Source of the DNA: CAZQKW01 sp964594075
Lineage (GTDB): Bacteria > Desulfobacterota > WTBG01 > CAIYCZ01
Length of the DNA: 59,767 nucleotides
NCBI GenBank assembly: GCA_964594075.1
Contig: CAZQKW010000021.1
Span: 1-59,767 of the forward strand
Direction of reading: 5' to 3'
Of this stretch, positions 43,210 through 53,081 are shown in pieces. The translations under genes and the position numbers were made by a program. Below the pieces are notes generated by a model. It ran no database searches and was not told the origin of the DNA. It saw nothing but the letters and a program-made list of their open reading frames with translations. Numbering within the stretch: position 1 is the stretch's first letter; every line of letters starts with the position of its first letter.

Positions 43210-44148
43210 TTGGATAATCTAAAAATTTTTGCAGGAAATTCTAACCGTCCGCTGGCAGAAGAAATTTGCCATTTTTTTAATGTGCCGCTTGGAAATGCCA
43301 AAGTAAGCACGTTCAGCGACGGCGAGATAATGGTTGAAATCCAGGAAAATGTTCGGGGAAAGGATGTTTTCATTATTCAATCCATGTGTTCTCCGGTCAA
43401 TGAAAATCTAATGGAACTGCTCATCATGATAGATGCTATGAAAAGGGCGTCTGCGGAAAGAATAACTGCAACCATACCGTATTATGGATACGCTCGCCAA
43501 GACCGTAAAGTTGCTCCTCGTGTGCCCATCTCTGCTAAACTGATTGCTGATTTAATTACTGCAGCAGGCGCCCATCGGGTTTTAACGCTTGATCTTCATG
43601 CTGGACAGATTCAAGGGTTTTTCAATATACCCGTTGATAATTTATTTGCTACCCCCGTTATTCTTGACTACATGCGCGAAAAATACCAGAATGATCTCGT
43701 GATCGTTTCTCCTGATGCCGGAGGGGTGGAAAGAGCGCGGGCCATTGCAAAACGGTTGGACGCGTCTTTGGCGATTATTGACAAACGCCGTGAACGGCCT
43801 AACGAATCACAGGTTATGAATGTTATCGGTGATATTAAAAATAAAACGGCATTGATTATGGATGATATAGTAGATACGGCTGGCACCCTCACACAAGCTG
43901 CTGATGCGCTTGACGCCAGAGGCGCTAAAAGTGTATCGGCGTGCTGCATACATCCGGTGCTTTCTGGAGCGGCAATCGAAAAAATAAACCGTTGCAGCAT
44001 CAAGGAGCTCGTGGTAACAAATACCATTCCGTTGCATGATAAAACCAAATTGACAAACAAAATCACCGTTCTCTCGGTTGGCCAGCTTTTGGCTGAAGCA
44101 ATTAAAAGGATTCATAAAAATGATTCCGTAAGCTCGCTTTTTATTTAA
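43210..44148 (+). CDS. prs: Ribose-phosphate pyrophosphokinase
   Basis: A 312-residue PRPP synthase. LDLHAGQIQGFF is the flexible catalytic region, VSPDAGGVERARA the metal site, and MDDIVDTAGTL the PRPP-binding motif. The start is TTG with GAAAGG upstream. The order ispE-prs-rplY-pth is common in bacteria. Confidence 0.95.
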   Translation: MDNLKIFAGNSNRPLAEEICHFFNVPLGNAKVSTFSDGEIMVEIQENVRGKDVFIIQSMCSPVNENLMELLIMIDAMKRASAERITATIPYYGYARQDRKVAPRVPISAKLIADLITAAGAHRVLTLDLHAGQIQGFFNIPVDNLFATPVILDYMREKYQNDLVIVSPDAGGVERARAIAKRLDASLAIIDKRRERPNESQVMNVIGDIKNKTALIMDDIVDTAGTLTQAADALDARGAKSVSACCIHPVLSGAAIEKINRCSIKELVVTNTIPLHDKTKLTNKITVLSVGQLLAEAIKRIHKNDSVSSLFI

Positions 44149-44228
44149 AAGCAATCCGAGGGCCTTATGTAATAATGCATAAGGCAGCGCGCCTTACGAG
44201 TGTGGAAATACGTTTATTGGGAGAAACT

Positions 44229-44903
44229 ATGAATAACAACAACGTGGTTATCAAAGCACAGCGTAGAGATAAAACAGGTAAAAATAACGCCTCTCGTTTA
44301 CGGGGTAACGGATGGATACCGGCAATACTGTATGGCCACAATGTAGCGCCAATACCTCTTTCTATCAATGCAATGGATTTTAATGCGTTGCTGCAGCCAG
44401 CTGGTCGCAGCACCGGGGAGCACATACTGCACAAAATCAGCATTGAAGATCAACCTGACATGCAGGAAAAAAATATAATGATCAAGGAAATTCAACGGGA
44501 TCCAATTACCAATAAAATTTTGCATGTTGATTTTTATGCGGTGAGAATGGATGAAAAGATTATTGTTCCTGTTCGGCTTAACATTATTGGCAAAGCTCCT
44601 GGTGTACAAAAAGGAGGAATTCTACAGCAAATTCTTCGTGAAATAAAAATAAAATGTTTTCCAGCCGATATACCAACAGTCTTTGAAGTTGATGTTTCAA
44701 CCTTGGAAATCGGCCAATCTCTACATGTCAGTGACCTTGCTATTTCTCCTCGCTACGAAATTCACGAAGATGCTGCCGCCCCAGTGGTAAGTGTTATTGC
44801 TCCCACCGTGGTGAAAGAAGAAGCTCCGGTTGCTGAAGAAGCCCCTGAAGCTGCTGCGCCCGCCGCAGAAAAGAAGCCTGCCGAAAAAAAGGAAGCTGAA
44901 TAA
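44229..44903 (+). CDS. rplY: Ribosomal protein L25/Ctc with C-terminal TL5 domain
   Basis: About 224 residues. The N-terminal 5S-rRNA-binding domain begins with a QRRDKTGKNNASRLR segment; the C-terminal TL5 domain follows, then an Ala/Glu/Pro/Lys tail. GGGAG five bases before ATG 44229 decides the start over 44175. Confidence 0.93.
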   Translation: MNNNNVVIKAQRRDKTGKNNASRLRGNGWIPAILYGHNVAPIPLSINAMDFNALLQPAGRSTGEHILHKISIEDQPDMQEKNIMIKEIQRDPITNKILHVDFYAVRMDEKIIVPVRLNIIGKAPGVQKGGILQQILREIKIKCFPADIPTVFEVDVSTLEIGQSLHVSDLAISPRYEIHEDAAAPVVSVIAPTVVKEEAPVAEEAPEAAAPAAEKKPAEKKEAE

Positions 44904-44944
44904 AAAGACATCGAGAGGCACACTGCAAATGCCTGGTGATTCAT

Positions 44945-45526
44945 GTGAAGCTGGTTATCGGTTTGGGAAATCCTGGTGAAGTATACCGCTTCTCGCGCCA
45001 TAACATTGGCTACGTAATAATTGACCATCTTGCGCAGCAGTTCCGTATAGATCTCAGAGGACAACATCCGAACTTACTTACCGGTCGGGGGGCGATCAAT
45101 GGTCATGAGATAATTCTGGCTAAGCCCGGCGTATTCATGAATACCAGCGGAACGGCAGTTCGGGAACTGGTTAAATTTTATTGCCTGCGCACCGAGGATT
45201 TAATTATTATTCATGATGATATTGATCTTGCATTTGGTCGCATTAAAATCAAGACAGCGGGAGGAAGTGGTGGGCATCGAGGGGTTGAATCTGTTTGTAC
45301 AGCTTTATTGACGGATAACTTTATCCGTTTGAGAATAGGTATCGGACGACCCCCAAAACATCTCATGGCAAAAGAGTTTGTTTTGCAACCCTTTACCGAT
45401 GAAGAGCAAGAAAAACTTACGCAGATAAAAGAAAACGCAACAGATTGCCTTAAGATTATTCTGAATAAAGGCGTTGCTGCTGCGATGAATATATTTCATA
45501 GCCCACAAAGAATTGGTGCGGAATAG
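44945..45526 (+). CDS. pth: Peptidyl-tRNA hydrolase
   Basis: About 193 residues. LVIGLGNPGEVYRFSRHNIGY has the catalytic His, and NTSGTAV, HDDIDL and GGSGGHRG follow. I use GTG 44945, which makes the protein start MKLVIGLGNPG as in homologs; GTG 44936 is also possible. Last gene of the plus-strand block. Confidence 0.93.
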   Translation: MKLVIGLGNPGEVYRFSRHNIGYVIIDHLAQQFRIDLRGQHPNLLTGRGAINGHEIILAKPGVFMNTSGTAVRELVKFYCLRTEDLIIIHDDIDLAFGRIKIKTAGGSGGHRGVESVCTALLTDNFIRLRIGIGRPPKHLMAKEFVLQPFTDEEQEKLTQIKENATDCLKIILNKGVAAAMNIFHSPQRIGAE

Positions 45527-45546
45527 GTGCCTTTTGCATAACAAAA

Positions 45547-45585
45547 AAACGGTTACCACATCATTAGAAAATGTGGTAACCGTTT
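45547..45585. terminator. Bidirectional terminator between pth and zinc-ribbon gene
   Basis: AAACGGTTACCACAT (45547-45561) and ATGTGGTAACCGTTT (45571-45585) form a perfect 15-base stem. A run of seven A on the left serves the minus strand; the plus side ends TTTC. It separates convergent genes. Confidence 0.8.
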
Positions 45586-45607
45586 CACTTCGTGTTTTAA
45601 AAAAATT

Positions 45608-45877
45608 TTATATGTTAGTCATGGTCGGCTGCTGACATTCAACGCGAATAATCTTTTCAAGTATAATTTTTTCTCCTTGCTCTATTACAAAATTTTTAGC
45701 CTTGCAATGCGGGCACTCATAATAACTCGTCCCATTATTCCTTACCATTGAAACTCCGTTACTCTCAACCCTCTTTTCCCATCCTTCAACAAAATAAATC
45801 TTTTTCAATAAATACCCACATGCAGGGTTTTTACAAACCAGCCTTTGAAAACCAATAACCTTTTCTGTTTTATCCAT
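45608..45877 (-). CDS. Small zinc-ribbon protein, unknown function
   Basis: An 89-residue protein with CKNPACG near residue 15 and CPHCKAKN near residue 55, together a likely four-Cys zinc ribbon, similar in layout to Com-like regulators. The remainder is hydrophilic. No family assigned with confidence. Confidence 0.65.
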   Translation of the reverse strand: MDKTEKVIGFQRLVCKNPACGYLLKKIYFVEGWEKRVESNGVSMVRNNGTSYYECPHCKAKNFVIEQGEKIILEKIIRVECQQPTMTNI

Positions 45878-46152
45878 ATTAATTTACCCTTAATGTGCCG
45901 TTCTCATGCATCGTCCCCGATTCCCCCCTGTAACTATTCAGGCTGGCTAAGCTATTATTCTTGTTAATTTAATAATTAATTATACGGCTAATTTTTTTTA
46001 CACTTAAATATTATATTCGTTATTAATATATAGTCAAGTAATATTTTTCATTTTTGGGGTAGGCATAATTTTTATCATTTTTTTCTTTTTTAAATAAATT
46101 AATAAAAAATAATTAGCTATAGTTAAATAATGATATATTTAAATCTTTAAAA

Positions 46153-47013
46153 TCATTTAAAAATTAAACATAAAATTAAATAAACAGCATTTTTTAAATA
46201 CATTGGTCTTAATCGTTGTGCTTTGATCAAATAATCTTTCCCCAGCTTTTTTTGGCCCTTTTCAAAATAATGCCTTCCAATGTAATGACAGGTATTGGCG
46301 ATTCTTTTATTATACAACCTTGATGGAATTTTTGTTTTTAAAAACTCTTTTTCCAATACTTTTAACCGATAGAGGCGACCGGTTAGGCTGTCAGTACTTA
46401 CTCCCGTTGGATTATCAATATAAACAGCTAAAGATCTGTTGATAAAACCTATCGGATACTGGGCTGCAATACGCAGCCACAGATCATATTCCTCGCATTC
46501 TTTTAATCCTTCATCAAACAATCCGACTCTATCAAAGCATTCCCTGCGAATAATCGCGGATGATGTGCGAATAAAGTTTGCTTGAAAAAGTTGCTCAAGC
46601 ACCCAACCTGAAGACCCTGGCCGGTTTGTTTCCCGATAACGTCCGTCCAACCTTATTGAGGCACAGCGAGAGGCTACCATGCCATATTCAGGATGCTTCT
46701 GAAACAATGCAATTTGCAATTCTGTTTTTTCGGGAAACCAGTAATCATCTGAGTCAAGAAATGCAATAAATTCGCCCCGGGAATTTCTAATGCCAACATT
46801 CCGTGCTTTTGATATGCCTTGGTTCTCCTGATAGATATAAGTAATATCTTTCTTAAAAGAACGTATTAGGGTTGCGGTATCGTCAGTTGAACCATCATCA
46901 ATTACTATAATCTCAAAGCACTGATAGGTCTGTGCCAACACGGAGTTAAGTGCTTTTTGAAGGTATTGTTCACGGTTATAGGTTGGTATGACAACACTAA
47001 CTAAAGGAGGCAT
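46153..47013 (-). CDS. Family 2 glycosyltransferase
   Basis: A 286-residue GT-A enzyme. VVIPTYNREQYLQKAL, IDDGSTDDT and FLDSDD are the nucleotide-sugar and metal-binding motifs. The C-terminus is basic and may lie against the membrane. Substrate unknown; the CapD-like gene nearby suggests polysaccharide synthesis. AT-rich gaps of about 280 bases on both sides hold no gene. Confidence 0.88.
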   Translation of the reverse strand: MPPLVSVVIPTYNREQYLQKALNSVLAQTYQCFEIIVIDDGSTDDTATLIRSFKKDITYIYQENQGISKARNVGIRNSRGEFIAFLDSDDYWFPEKTELQIALFQKHPEYGMVASRCASIRLDGRYRETNRPGSSGWVLEQLFQANFIRTSSAIIRRECFDRVGLFDEGLKECEEYDLWLRIAAQYPIGFINRSLAVYIDNPTGVSTDSLTGRLYRLKVLEKEFLKTKIPSRLYNKRIANTCHYIGRHYFEKGQKKLGKDYLIKAQRLRPMYLKNAVYLILCLIFK

Positions 47014-47298
47014 TTTAAAAGTTGATCAAAATGATTTTAATTTTCATGGGGCACATCAGGGATTTTGTCAAAGCCCTATATTTTAAATTTTTTTCACATT
47101 GCACCTTAGGGTTTAAAATTTATATTATACTAAGAGGGTCACGATGATTCAAATTTATTTTATTTTAATTTCAACTGATAAAGAATTATGTGCGCCGTCC
47201 GATGTATTGTGAAGCGTGCATACATGGTCCCTGCCTGTTTGTCTGTATCGTTTATTTTTGCTATTAACGATATTTTTTGATATAGGTAATTTGATACT

Positions 47299-49194
47299 AT
47301 GAAAATAAATAAATTGTCATTCTCTGAAATTTTGCTTGAGCACAGAAAGTTTTTCATAATAACAGTCCAGGCGCTAATAATCCCTGTATCTTATTTCCTC
47401 TCTTTTGGCCTGCGATTCGACTTCGAGATTCCACCGAACCAAATTGAAAATTTCGTCAAGACTGTCCCCCTCCTTATTTTGACCAGGTTGTTATTCTTAT
47501 ATTACTTTGATTTATTCAGCGGCTGGTGGCGTTTTGTCAGCATAGAAGATATAGTAAAGATTTCAAAAGCTGTTTTATTGAGTTCAATTTGTTTTATTGC
47601 TTCTGTGGTATTTTTTTTCTCGTTAACATCATACCCACGCTCAGTATTTATTCTTGATACTCTCATCATCTTCTTATTTTTATGCGGCATGCGTCTTTTG
47701 ACCAGAATATTTCGTGAAGAATTTAGAACAAAAAAATACTTTAAGGCAAAAAAGAATATTCTGATAGTGGGTGCTGGAAATGCAGGGGTAACGATCCTTA
47801 ATGAAATACGAAACAGTTCAGATTTACAACTGAACCCGATAGGTTTTGTCGATGATAATCCCGCAAAAAAGAATTTTAAAATACGAGGCATAGAGGTATT
47901 GGGAACATCCAAAGATATCCCTAAACTTGCTGCCTTATACAATGTTGATGAAGTTATTATCGCAATTCCTTCTGCCCCGCACAAAGATATTCAGGAAATA
48001 TTCAGGCTCTGCGAGCGGGCGAATATAAAATACCGCTCTTTACCGCGCATTGCCGATATTTTGACGGGCAAAACTTTTTTCAGCCAGTTGCGTGATGTGC
48101 ATCCGGAAGAATTATTAGGGAGACCCTCTATCAATTTTAGGAGAGAGAGCGATCGCGTAGCTTTAAAAAATGAATTAACTGGCCAGTCCGTCATCGTCAC
48201 GGGCGCCGGGGGCTCAATTGGTTCGGAAATTTGCCGGCAAGTGGCAGGGTATAACCCCAAAATGATTATATTGTACGAGCGTAATGAAAACGACCTCTAT
48301 TTCATTGACATTGAACTGCGCAAACGATTTCCCTCTTTACATGTCGCTTCTATTATTGGGGACATTCTCAATAAAGAGAAATTACATAATATCTTTTTAG
48401 AGTATGCGCCCAGTATTGTTTACCATGCAGCGGCTTATAAACATGTCCCATTAATGGAAAAAGATCCCATTGAGGCCATTCATAATAATGTCATTGGAAC
48501 AAAATCCATTGCAGAGGTTTGCATGGAACATGGGACGAAAAAATTTATCTTTATCTCCACTGATAAAGCAGTCAACCCCTCCAGTATAATGGGGACAACC
48601 AAGAGAATGACGGAGAAACTGCTGCAGGTATACGGTTCCGTTCCCACGAAATTCATTTCAGTGCGTTTTGGCAATGTCATAGGAAGCAGCGGCAGTGTTA
48701 TTCCTCTTTTTAAAAAACAAATTGCCGAGGGAGGGCCTATTACCATCACCCACCCCGAGGCTACGAGATTTTTGATGACCATTCCTGAAGCGGTGCAACT
48801 GGTGCTGCTGGCGGGGAGCATGGGAAGAGGCGGAGAGATTTTTCTTCTTGATATGGGAGAGCCGGTCAAAATACTGGATTTAGCAAAAAATTTAATCGAA
48901 CTCTCCGGATTAATACCCTATAAAGATATTAATATCGAGTTTATAGGTCTGCGGGACGGCGAAAAACTCCATGAGGAGTTATACTGGGAGGGCGAAGATA
49001 TTATTGATACAACGACAAAAAAAATACGCATGCTTAAAAACTCACATTTTAATATCCTTGAATATAAAAAATACGTTACTAAACTTGAACAAGCCCTGGC
49101 AGCTAATCATAATTATGATGCATCTATTTTTGCCATTATCAAAGAAATGGTTCCAGAAACCACAATCAGCCCGCCCTCGAATACCTATCATTAG
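47299..49194 (+). CDS. CapD/WbpM-type membrane nucleotide-sugar 4,6-dehydratase
   Basis: A 631-residue protein: four N-terminal membrane helices, a CoA-binding-like Rossmann domain (VGAGNAGVTIL), then a dehydratase domain with TGAGGSIGSEIC and STDKAVNP. The usual catalytic Tyr is Met in SSIMGTTK, as in the WbpM/PglF/FlaA1 group, which acts on UDP-GlcNAc. It probably makes a deoxyamino sugar for surface glycans. Confidence 0.9.
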   Translation: MKINKLSFSEILLEHRKFFIITVQALIIPVSYFLSFGLRFDFEIPPNQIENFVKTVPLLILTRLLFLYYFDLFSGWWRFVSIEDIVKISKAVLLSSICFIASVVFFFSLTSYPRSVFILDTLIIFLFLCGMRLLTRIFREEFRTKKYFKAKKNILIVGAGNAGVTILNEIRNSSDLQLNPIGFVDDNPAKKNFKIRGIEVLGTSKDIPKLAALYNVDEVIIAIPSAPHKDIQEIFRLCERANIKYRSLPRIADILTGKTFFSQLRDVHPEELLGRPSINFRRESDRVALKNELTGQSVIVTGAGGSIGSEICRQVAGYNPKMIILYERNENDLYFIDIELRKRFPSLHVASIIGDILNKEKLHNIFLEYAPSIVYHAAAYKHVPLMEKDPIEAIHNNVIGTKSIAEVCMEHGTKKFIFISTDKAVNPSSIMGTTKRMTEKLLQVYGSVPTKFISVRFGNVIGSSGSVIPLFKKQIAEGGPITITHPEATRFLMTIPEAVQLVLLAGSMGRGGEIFLLDMGEPVKILDLAKNLIELSGLIPYKDINIEFIGLRDGEKLHEELYWEGEDIIDTTTKKIRMLKNSHFNILEYKKYVTKLEQALAANHNYDASIFAIIKEMVPETTISPPSNTYH

Positions 49195-49288
49195 ATTTTT
49201 ACCTGTTTAACTCTGAGAATTTTACTCTCATATTCGCAGCGTTTGGCTTTTGATGAAAGCAGTTACGGGCGGTGCGAGCGATGGCTGT

Positions 49289-49326
49289 GGCGAACACTGC
49301 GCCCCCTTCCGGCGAGCACTGTGCCC
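49289..49326. repeat. Short direct repeat in a convergent gap
   Basis: GGCGAACACTGCGCCC (49289-49304) and GGCGAGCACTGTGCCC (49311-49326) differ at two positions, 22 bases apart. The 182-base gap between two convergent genes has no supported gene; a 73-codon minus frame there is unproven. Confidence 0.4.
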
Positions 49327-49376
49327 GAACAAATGAATCAGAAGCCGCATAAATTTCAAATATCTTTGGCGAGCAT

Positions 49377-50078
49377 TTATAGCATAACCCAATCAGTTCG
49401 TATGCCGCTGAGCTGCGCAATATTTGCCATTATTTTTTCTGTAAATTCTTGTGCCTCATCACTACGGCGGCAATAAAGAGGCTGCCCGATCATAATCTGA
49501 ACCGCTGGCCTCACGTATTCTTTTCCATAGTGAATGCCAACGGGAAAAAATGGAAAGAGTTTTCCCTGATCGCGTTCCTGCAACTGGTTTTGCAGCTCGA
49601 GGAGTTTCTGTATAAGGCGATATTTGCCAGGCCCCATCGTGTTCGGAAAATATGTCCCCTCGGGAAACAGGACGATTGCTTGCCTTTGCCGCAACAGGTA
49701 CTCAATATATCTGAATGATTCCCGACTTTTAATAGGCTGCAGCCTGTTCAACGGAACCCCGCCCAGCCAGGTTATTAACTGCTTGAGGATCGGCATTATA
49801 AAAAGCTCGCTTTTTGCAATGTAATGGCATGCGAAAGGAACTGAAAGTCCTACCAGCGGGATATCCGTCCAGCGTTGATGCTTAGGGACGAGGATAACGG
49901 GCCCGGATTGCGGCAAATGCTCCTGCCCATGCTTATGGACTCGGTAGCACACAAGAAAGTAAATTCTAAAAAATAATCGTGCAGCAATGTATAAGGTCTC
50001 TTTTCGGCGCATCGGGGTTCTCACCGGTCTTCTCATGCCGGTCTTTAAAAAGAATGACAGCAATTCCTTTTCTGGCAT
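49377..50078 (-). CDS. plsC: 1-acyl-sn-glycerol-3-phosphate acyltransferase
   Basis: A 233-residue acyltransferase of phospholipid synthesis. KHQRWTDI supplies the H-x4-D catalytic motif, and FPEGTYFPN the acceptor-binding motif. An N-terminal hydrophobic segment suggests membrane association. The exact acyl donor is unknown. Confidence 0.87.
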   Translation of the reverse strand: MPEKELLSFFLKTGMRRPVRTPMRRKETLYIAARLFFRIYFLVCYRVHKHGQEHLPQSGPVILVPKHQRWTDIPLVGLSVPFACHYIAKSELFIMPILKQLITWLGGVPLNRLQPIKSRESFRYIEYLLRQRQAIVLFPEGTYFPNTMGPGKYRLIQKLLELQNQLQERDQGKLFPFFPVGIHYGKEYVRPAVQIMIGQPLYCRRSDEAQEFTEKIMANIAQLSGIRTDWVML

Positions 50079-50157
50079 TGAAAGATAACCATCAATACCG
50101 GCGCGCGCGGTATCAAATTATTCCCCATCGTACCTCGTCAATGAAGTGAATTATTCT

Positions 50158-51162
50158 TTATTCCAAGGGCCATCGGGATAAGGCATTCATTGTAAATGGG
50201 AAGGCAGATCCTGGACGCAAACGATGTTCGCCCGCTGCGCCAATCATCGCTGCATTATCAGTGCATAAAATTGGGGAGGGAATATAAACAGTAAGTCGTT
50301 TTTCTTCTGCCCGTTCACGCATGCGTTGTCGAAGCACTGAATTACAGGCCACGCCTCCGGCAAGTATAACTGACTTCACGCCATACTGTATTGCCGCCTT
50401 GATAGTCTTTTCTACCAAAATGTTCACGACCGCTTCCTGGAAACTGGCGGCAATGGTGCACACCATATCTTCTGTCAGTTTATCCCCCACGTGTTTGACA
50501 TAATACAACACAGCTGTTTTTAAACCGCTGAAACTAAAATCAAAAGTATCTGCGTTAAGCAGCGGGCGCGGAAACGGAATATGAGAAGCAGTGCTTTTCT
50601 GTGCAAGTTTTTCAATCACCACACCTCCCGGATAACCAAGGTTCAGCAGTTTTGCCACTTTATCAAAAGCCTCTCCCGCTGCATCATCATGCGTTTTACC
50701 CAAAAGCTGATACGCCCCAAATTTCTTTACCAAATACAAGCTGGTATGGCCTCCTGATACTACCAGCGTCACCGAAGGAAAAGGAAATGTATCAAGCTCA
50801 AGAGCCGCAGCACAGATATGCCCCTCGAGATGATTAATCCCGACAAGTGGCAGCTTGCGGCAATAGGCAATAGCCTTGGCGATGTTTATTCCCACCAACA
50901 GCGACCCGACGAGTCCCGGACCCTGGGTAACTGCAATGCCCTCTATATCAGCGAGCGTAACCCCAGCCTGTTTAAGCGCGTCGGCAACAACACTAACAAT
51001 GCTTTCAAGATGTTTTCGGGAAGCTATTTCAGGAACAACGCCGCCATACTTTTTATGGAAATTTACCTGCGAAGAAATAACATTTGAACGTATTTCCTTG
51101 CCATTATATACAACGGCTGCTGCTGTTTCATCACATGATGTATCAATGCCTAATATCAACAT
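50158..51162 (-). CDS. tsaD: tRNA threonylcarbamoyladenosine synthase subunit TsaD
   Basis: About 334 residues of the Kae1/TsaD family. ILGIDTSCDET at the N-terminus, HLEGHICA with the metal His pair, VSGGHTSLY and GGVACNSVLR are diagnostic. I use ATG 51162; the in-frame start at 51228 adds 22 unlikely residues. Confidence 0.95.
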   Translation of the reverse strand: MLILGIDTSCDETAAAVVYNGKEIRSNVISSQVNFHKKYGGVVPEIASRKHLESIVSVVADALKQAGVTLADIEGIAVTQGPGLVGSLLVGINIAKAIAYCRKLPLVGINHLEGHICAAALELDTFPFPSVTLVVSGGHTSLYLVKKFGAYQLLGKTHDDAAGEAFDKVAKLLNLGYPGGVVIEKLAQKSTASHIPFPRPLLNADTFDFSFSGLKTAVLYYVKHVGDKLTEDMVCTIAASFQEAVVNILVEKTIKAAIQYGVKSVILAGGVACNSVLRQRMRERAEEKRLTVYIPSPILCTDNAAMIGAAGEHRLRPGSAFPFTMNALSRWPLE

Positions 51163-51377
51163 CGTATTGGTACCGTGCTTGTTAAAAGCAACCTCTTCAC
51201 TATTATATAAAAATATACAAGAATGCACTGTACTATAGTTTAATTATTTTGACAATGGCAACTGGCTCTGGCTCTCTCTAAGGTTAATTTCAGGGGAGCG
51301 GACTGTTTTAAACTTTATCTTGACAGATGTATCCCTGTCGGATAGGTTTTAATCAGTTTACAAAATGTTACAGCACT

Positions 51378-53081
51378 ATGGAAATTAAAACTGATTTTCT
51401 CGTTATCGGCAGCGGCATTGCCGGACTGTGCTTCGCAATTAAGGTCAGCCCGTATGGAAGCGTTGCGATTGTCACAAAAAAATCCTCTGTTGAGTCCAGT
51501 ACGAACTATGCTCAGGGAGGTATCGCGACGGTTATCGATGCGGAAGACTCCTTTGATCTGCACATTCAGGATACCCTGAGAGCAGGTGACGGCATATGTC
51601 ACCCGGATGTAGTAGAGATGGTTGTGCGGGGTGGGCCGGAACGCATCAGAGAACTTGTGGAGTGGGGCGTCCCGTTTACTAAAACCAAAAAAAGAGGAAA
51701 GCTTATTTTTGATCTTGGACGCGAGGGTGGACATTCGAGAAGACGGATATTACATTGTAAAGACTTGACCGGCCGCGAAGTCGAACAAATACTGCTAAAA
51801 AAAGTGGCGGAAGATCCGCATATCCAGGTATTTGAAAACCATATCTGTATAGACCTGATTACCTCAAAGAAACTTGGTTTCAAAAATGGGAATAAAAATA
51901 TATGTTACGGGGTCTATGTGCTGAATAATAAGACCATGACCGTCAGCACCATTCTATCAAAGGTAACCGTCCTGGCAACGGGAGGGGCGGGAAAGACCTA
52001 CCTGTATACCAGCAATCCAGATATCGCCACCGGCGATGGCATTGCTATGGCATACCGCGCAGGAGCGTGGATTGCCAATATGGAATTCATTCAATTTCAC
52101 CCCACCTGCCTGTATCATCCGCAGGCTAAAAATTTTCTTATTTCAGAAGCAGTCAGAGGCGAGGGAGGAATACTGCGGTTAAAAGACGGAACCCCGTTCA
52201 TGGAAAAGTACCATCCCCTCAAAGATCTTGCGCCACGCGATATAGTTGCACGAGCGATTGACAGCGAGCTTAAAAAAAGCGGTGACGAATGCGTTTTCCT
52301 GGATATAACACACCGCCGTTCTAATTTTCTTCGGCGCCGGTTTCCTAATATCTATGAAAAGTGCCTTTCATTTAACATAGATATGGCAACCACACCGATC
52401 CCTGTTGTGCCGGCTGCTCACTACATCTGCGGCGGCGTTGTCACGAATACCTGGGGCGAAACAAATATTACGGGGTTGTTCGCAGTTGGGGAGGTCGCGT
52501 GCACTGGACTTCACGGCGCTAACCGGCTCGCAAGCAACTCTTTGCTTGAAGCTCTTGTGTATGCCCATCGTGCCGCACGCAAGGCCGTTCAGGAAATACC
52601 AGCGCGCAATCTGCAAAAAATCTCAATTCCTGAATGGGACCCCGGGAATGCCACAGATATTGATGAATCGGTAGTGATTGCCCACAATTGGGACGAAATT
52701 CGCAGACTCATGTGGCATTATGTGGGAATAGTGCGTTCAACCAAACGCTTGGAGCGTGCTCAAAGAAGGATTAAACTGCTGTTGCAGGAAATTACCGATT
52801 ACTACTGGAATTTTACGATAACTGCCGATCTCATTGAGCTAAGAAATATAGCTACCATAGCTGATCTTATAATCCGTTGCGCACTTAAACGAAAGGAAAG
52901 CCGTGGGCTTCACTTTATGCTGGACTTTCCGGAAAAAAACGATGTGGCATGGAAAAAAGACACCCTCATCCAACTGCGCTCCAGGAAAAGGGCTGCAAAC
53001 CGCATTCGTTCATCTTCTCAGTCCCACAAACGCCCCAAACCGTCCCGTTTTTCCCTGTTCTCGTCGGTGGGAGAAGAATAG
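51378..53081 (+). CDS. nadB: L-aspartate oxidase
   Basis: About 567 residues, oxidising aspartate to iminoaspartate for NAD synthesis. FLVIGSGIAGL binds FAD, STNYAQGGIA and REGGHSRRRIL are family blocks, and GLHGANRLASNSLLEALV is the C-terminal FAD segment. I use ATG 51378, which puts the FAD motif at the usual distance. The last 24 codons overlap the convergent pgeF gene and are basic and Ser-rich, unlike normal NadB tails. Confidence 0.93.
   Translation: MEIKTDFLVIGSGIAGLCFAIKVSPYGSVAIVTKKSSVESSTNYAQGGIATVIDAEDSFDLHIQDTLRAGDGICHPDVVEMVVRGGPERIRELVEWGVPFTKTKKRGKLIFDLGREGGHSRRRILHCKDLTGREVEQILLKKVAEDPHIQVFENHICIDLITSKKLGFKNGNKNICYGVYVLNNKTMTVSTILSKVTVLATGGAGKTYLYTSNPDIATGDGIAMAYRAGAWIANMEFIQFHPTCLYHPQAKNFLISEAVRGEGGILRLKDGTPFMEKYHPLKDLAPRDIVARAIDSELKKSGDECVFLDITHRRSNFLRRRFPNIYEKCLSFNIDMATTPIPVVPAAHYICGGVVTNTWGETNITGLFAVGEVACTGLHGANRLASNSLLEALVYAHRAARKAVQEIPARNLQKISIPEWDPGNATDIDESVVIAHNWDEIRRLMWHYVGIVRSTKRLERAQRRIKLLLQEITDYYWNFTITADLIELRNIATIADLIIRCALKRKESRGLHFMLDFPEKNDVAWKKDTLIQLRSRKRAANRIRSSSQSHKRPKPSRFSLFSSVGEE

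Noticed and set aside
49199..49420. 73-codon minus-strand frame between CapD-like and plsC genes
   Set aside because: It overlaps the end of plsC and contains the direct repeat; no ribosome-binding site. A decayed gene is possible but not supported.
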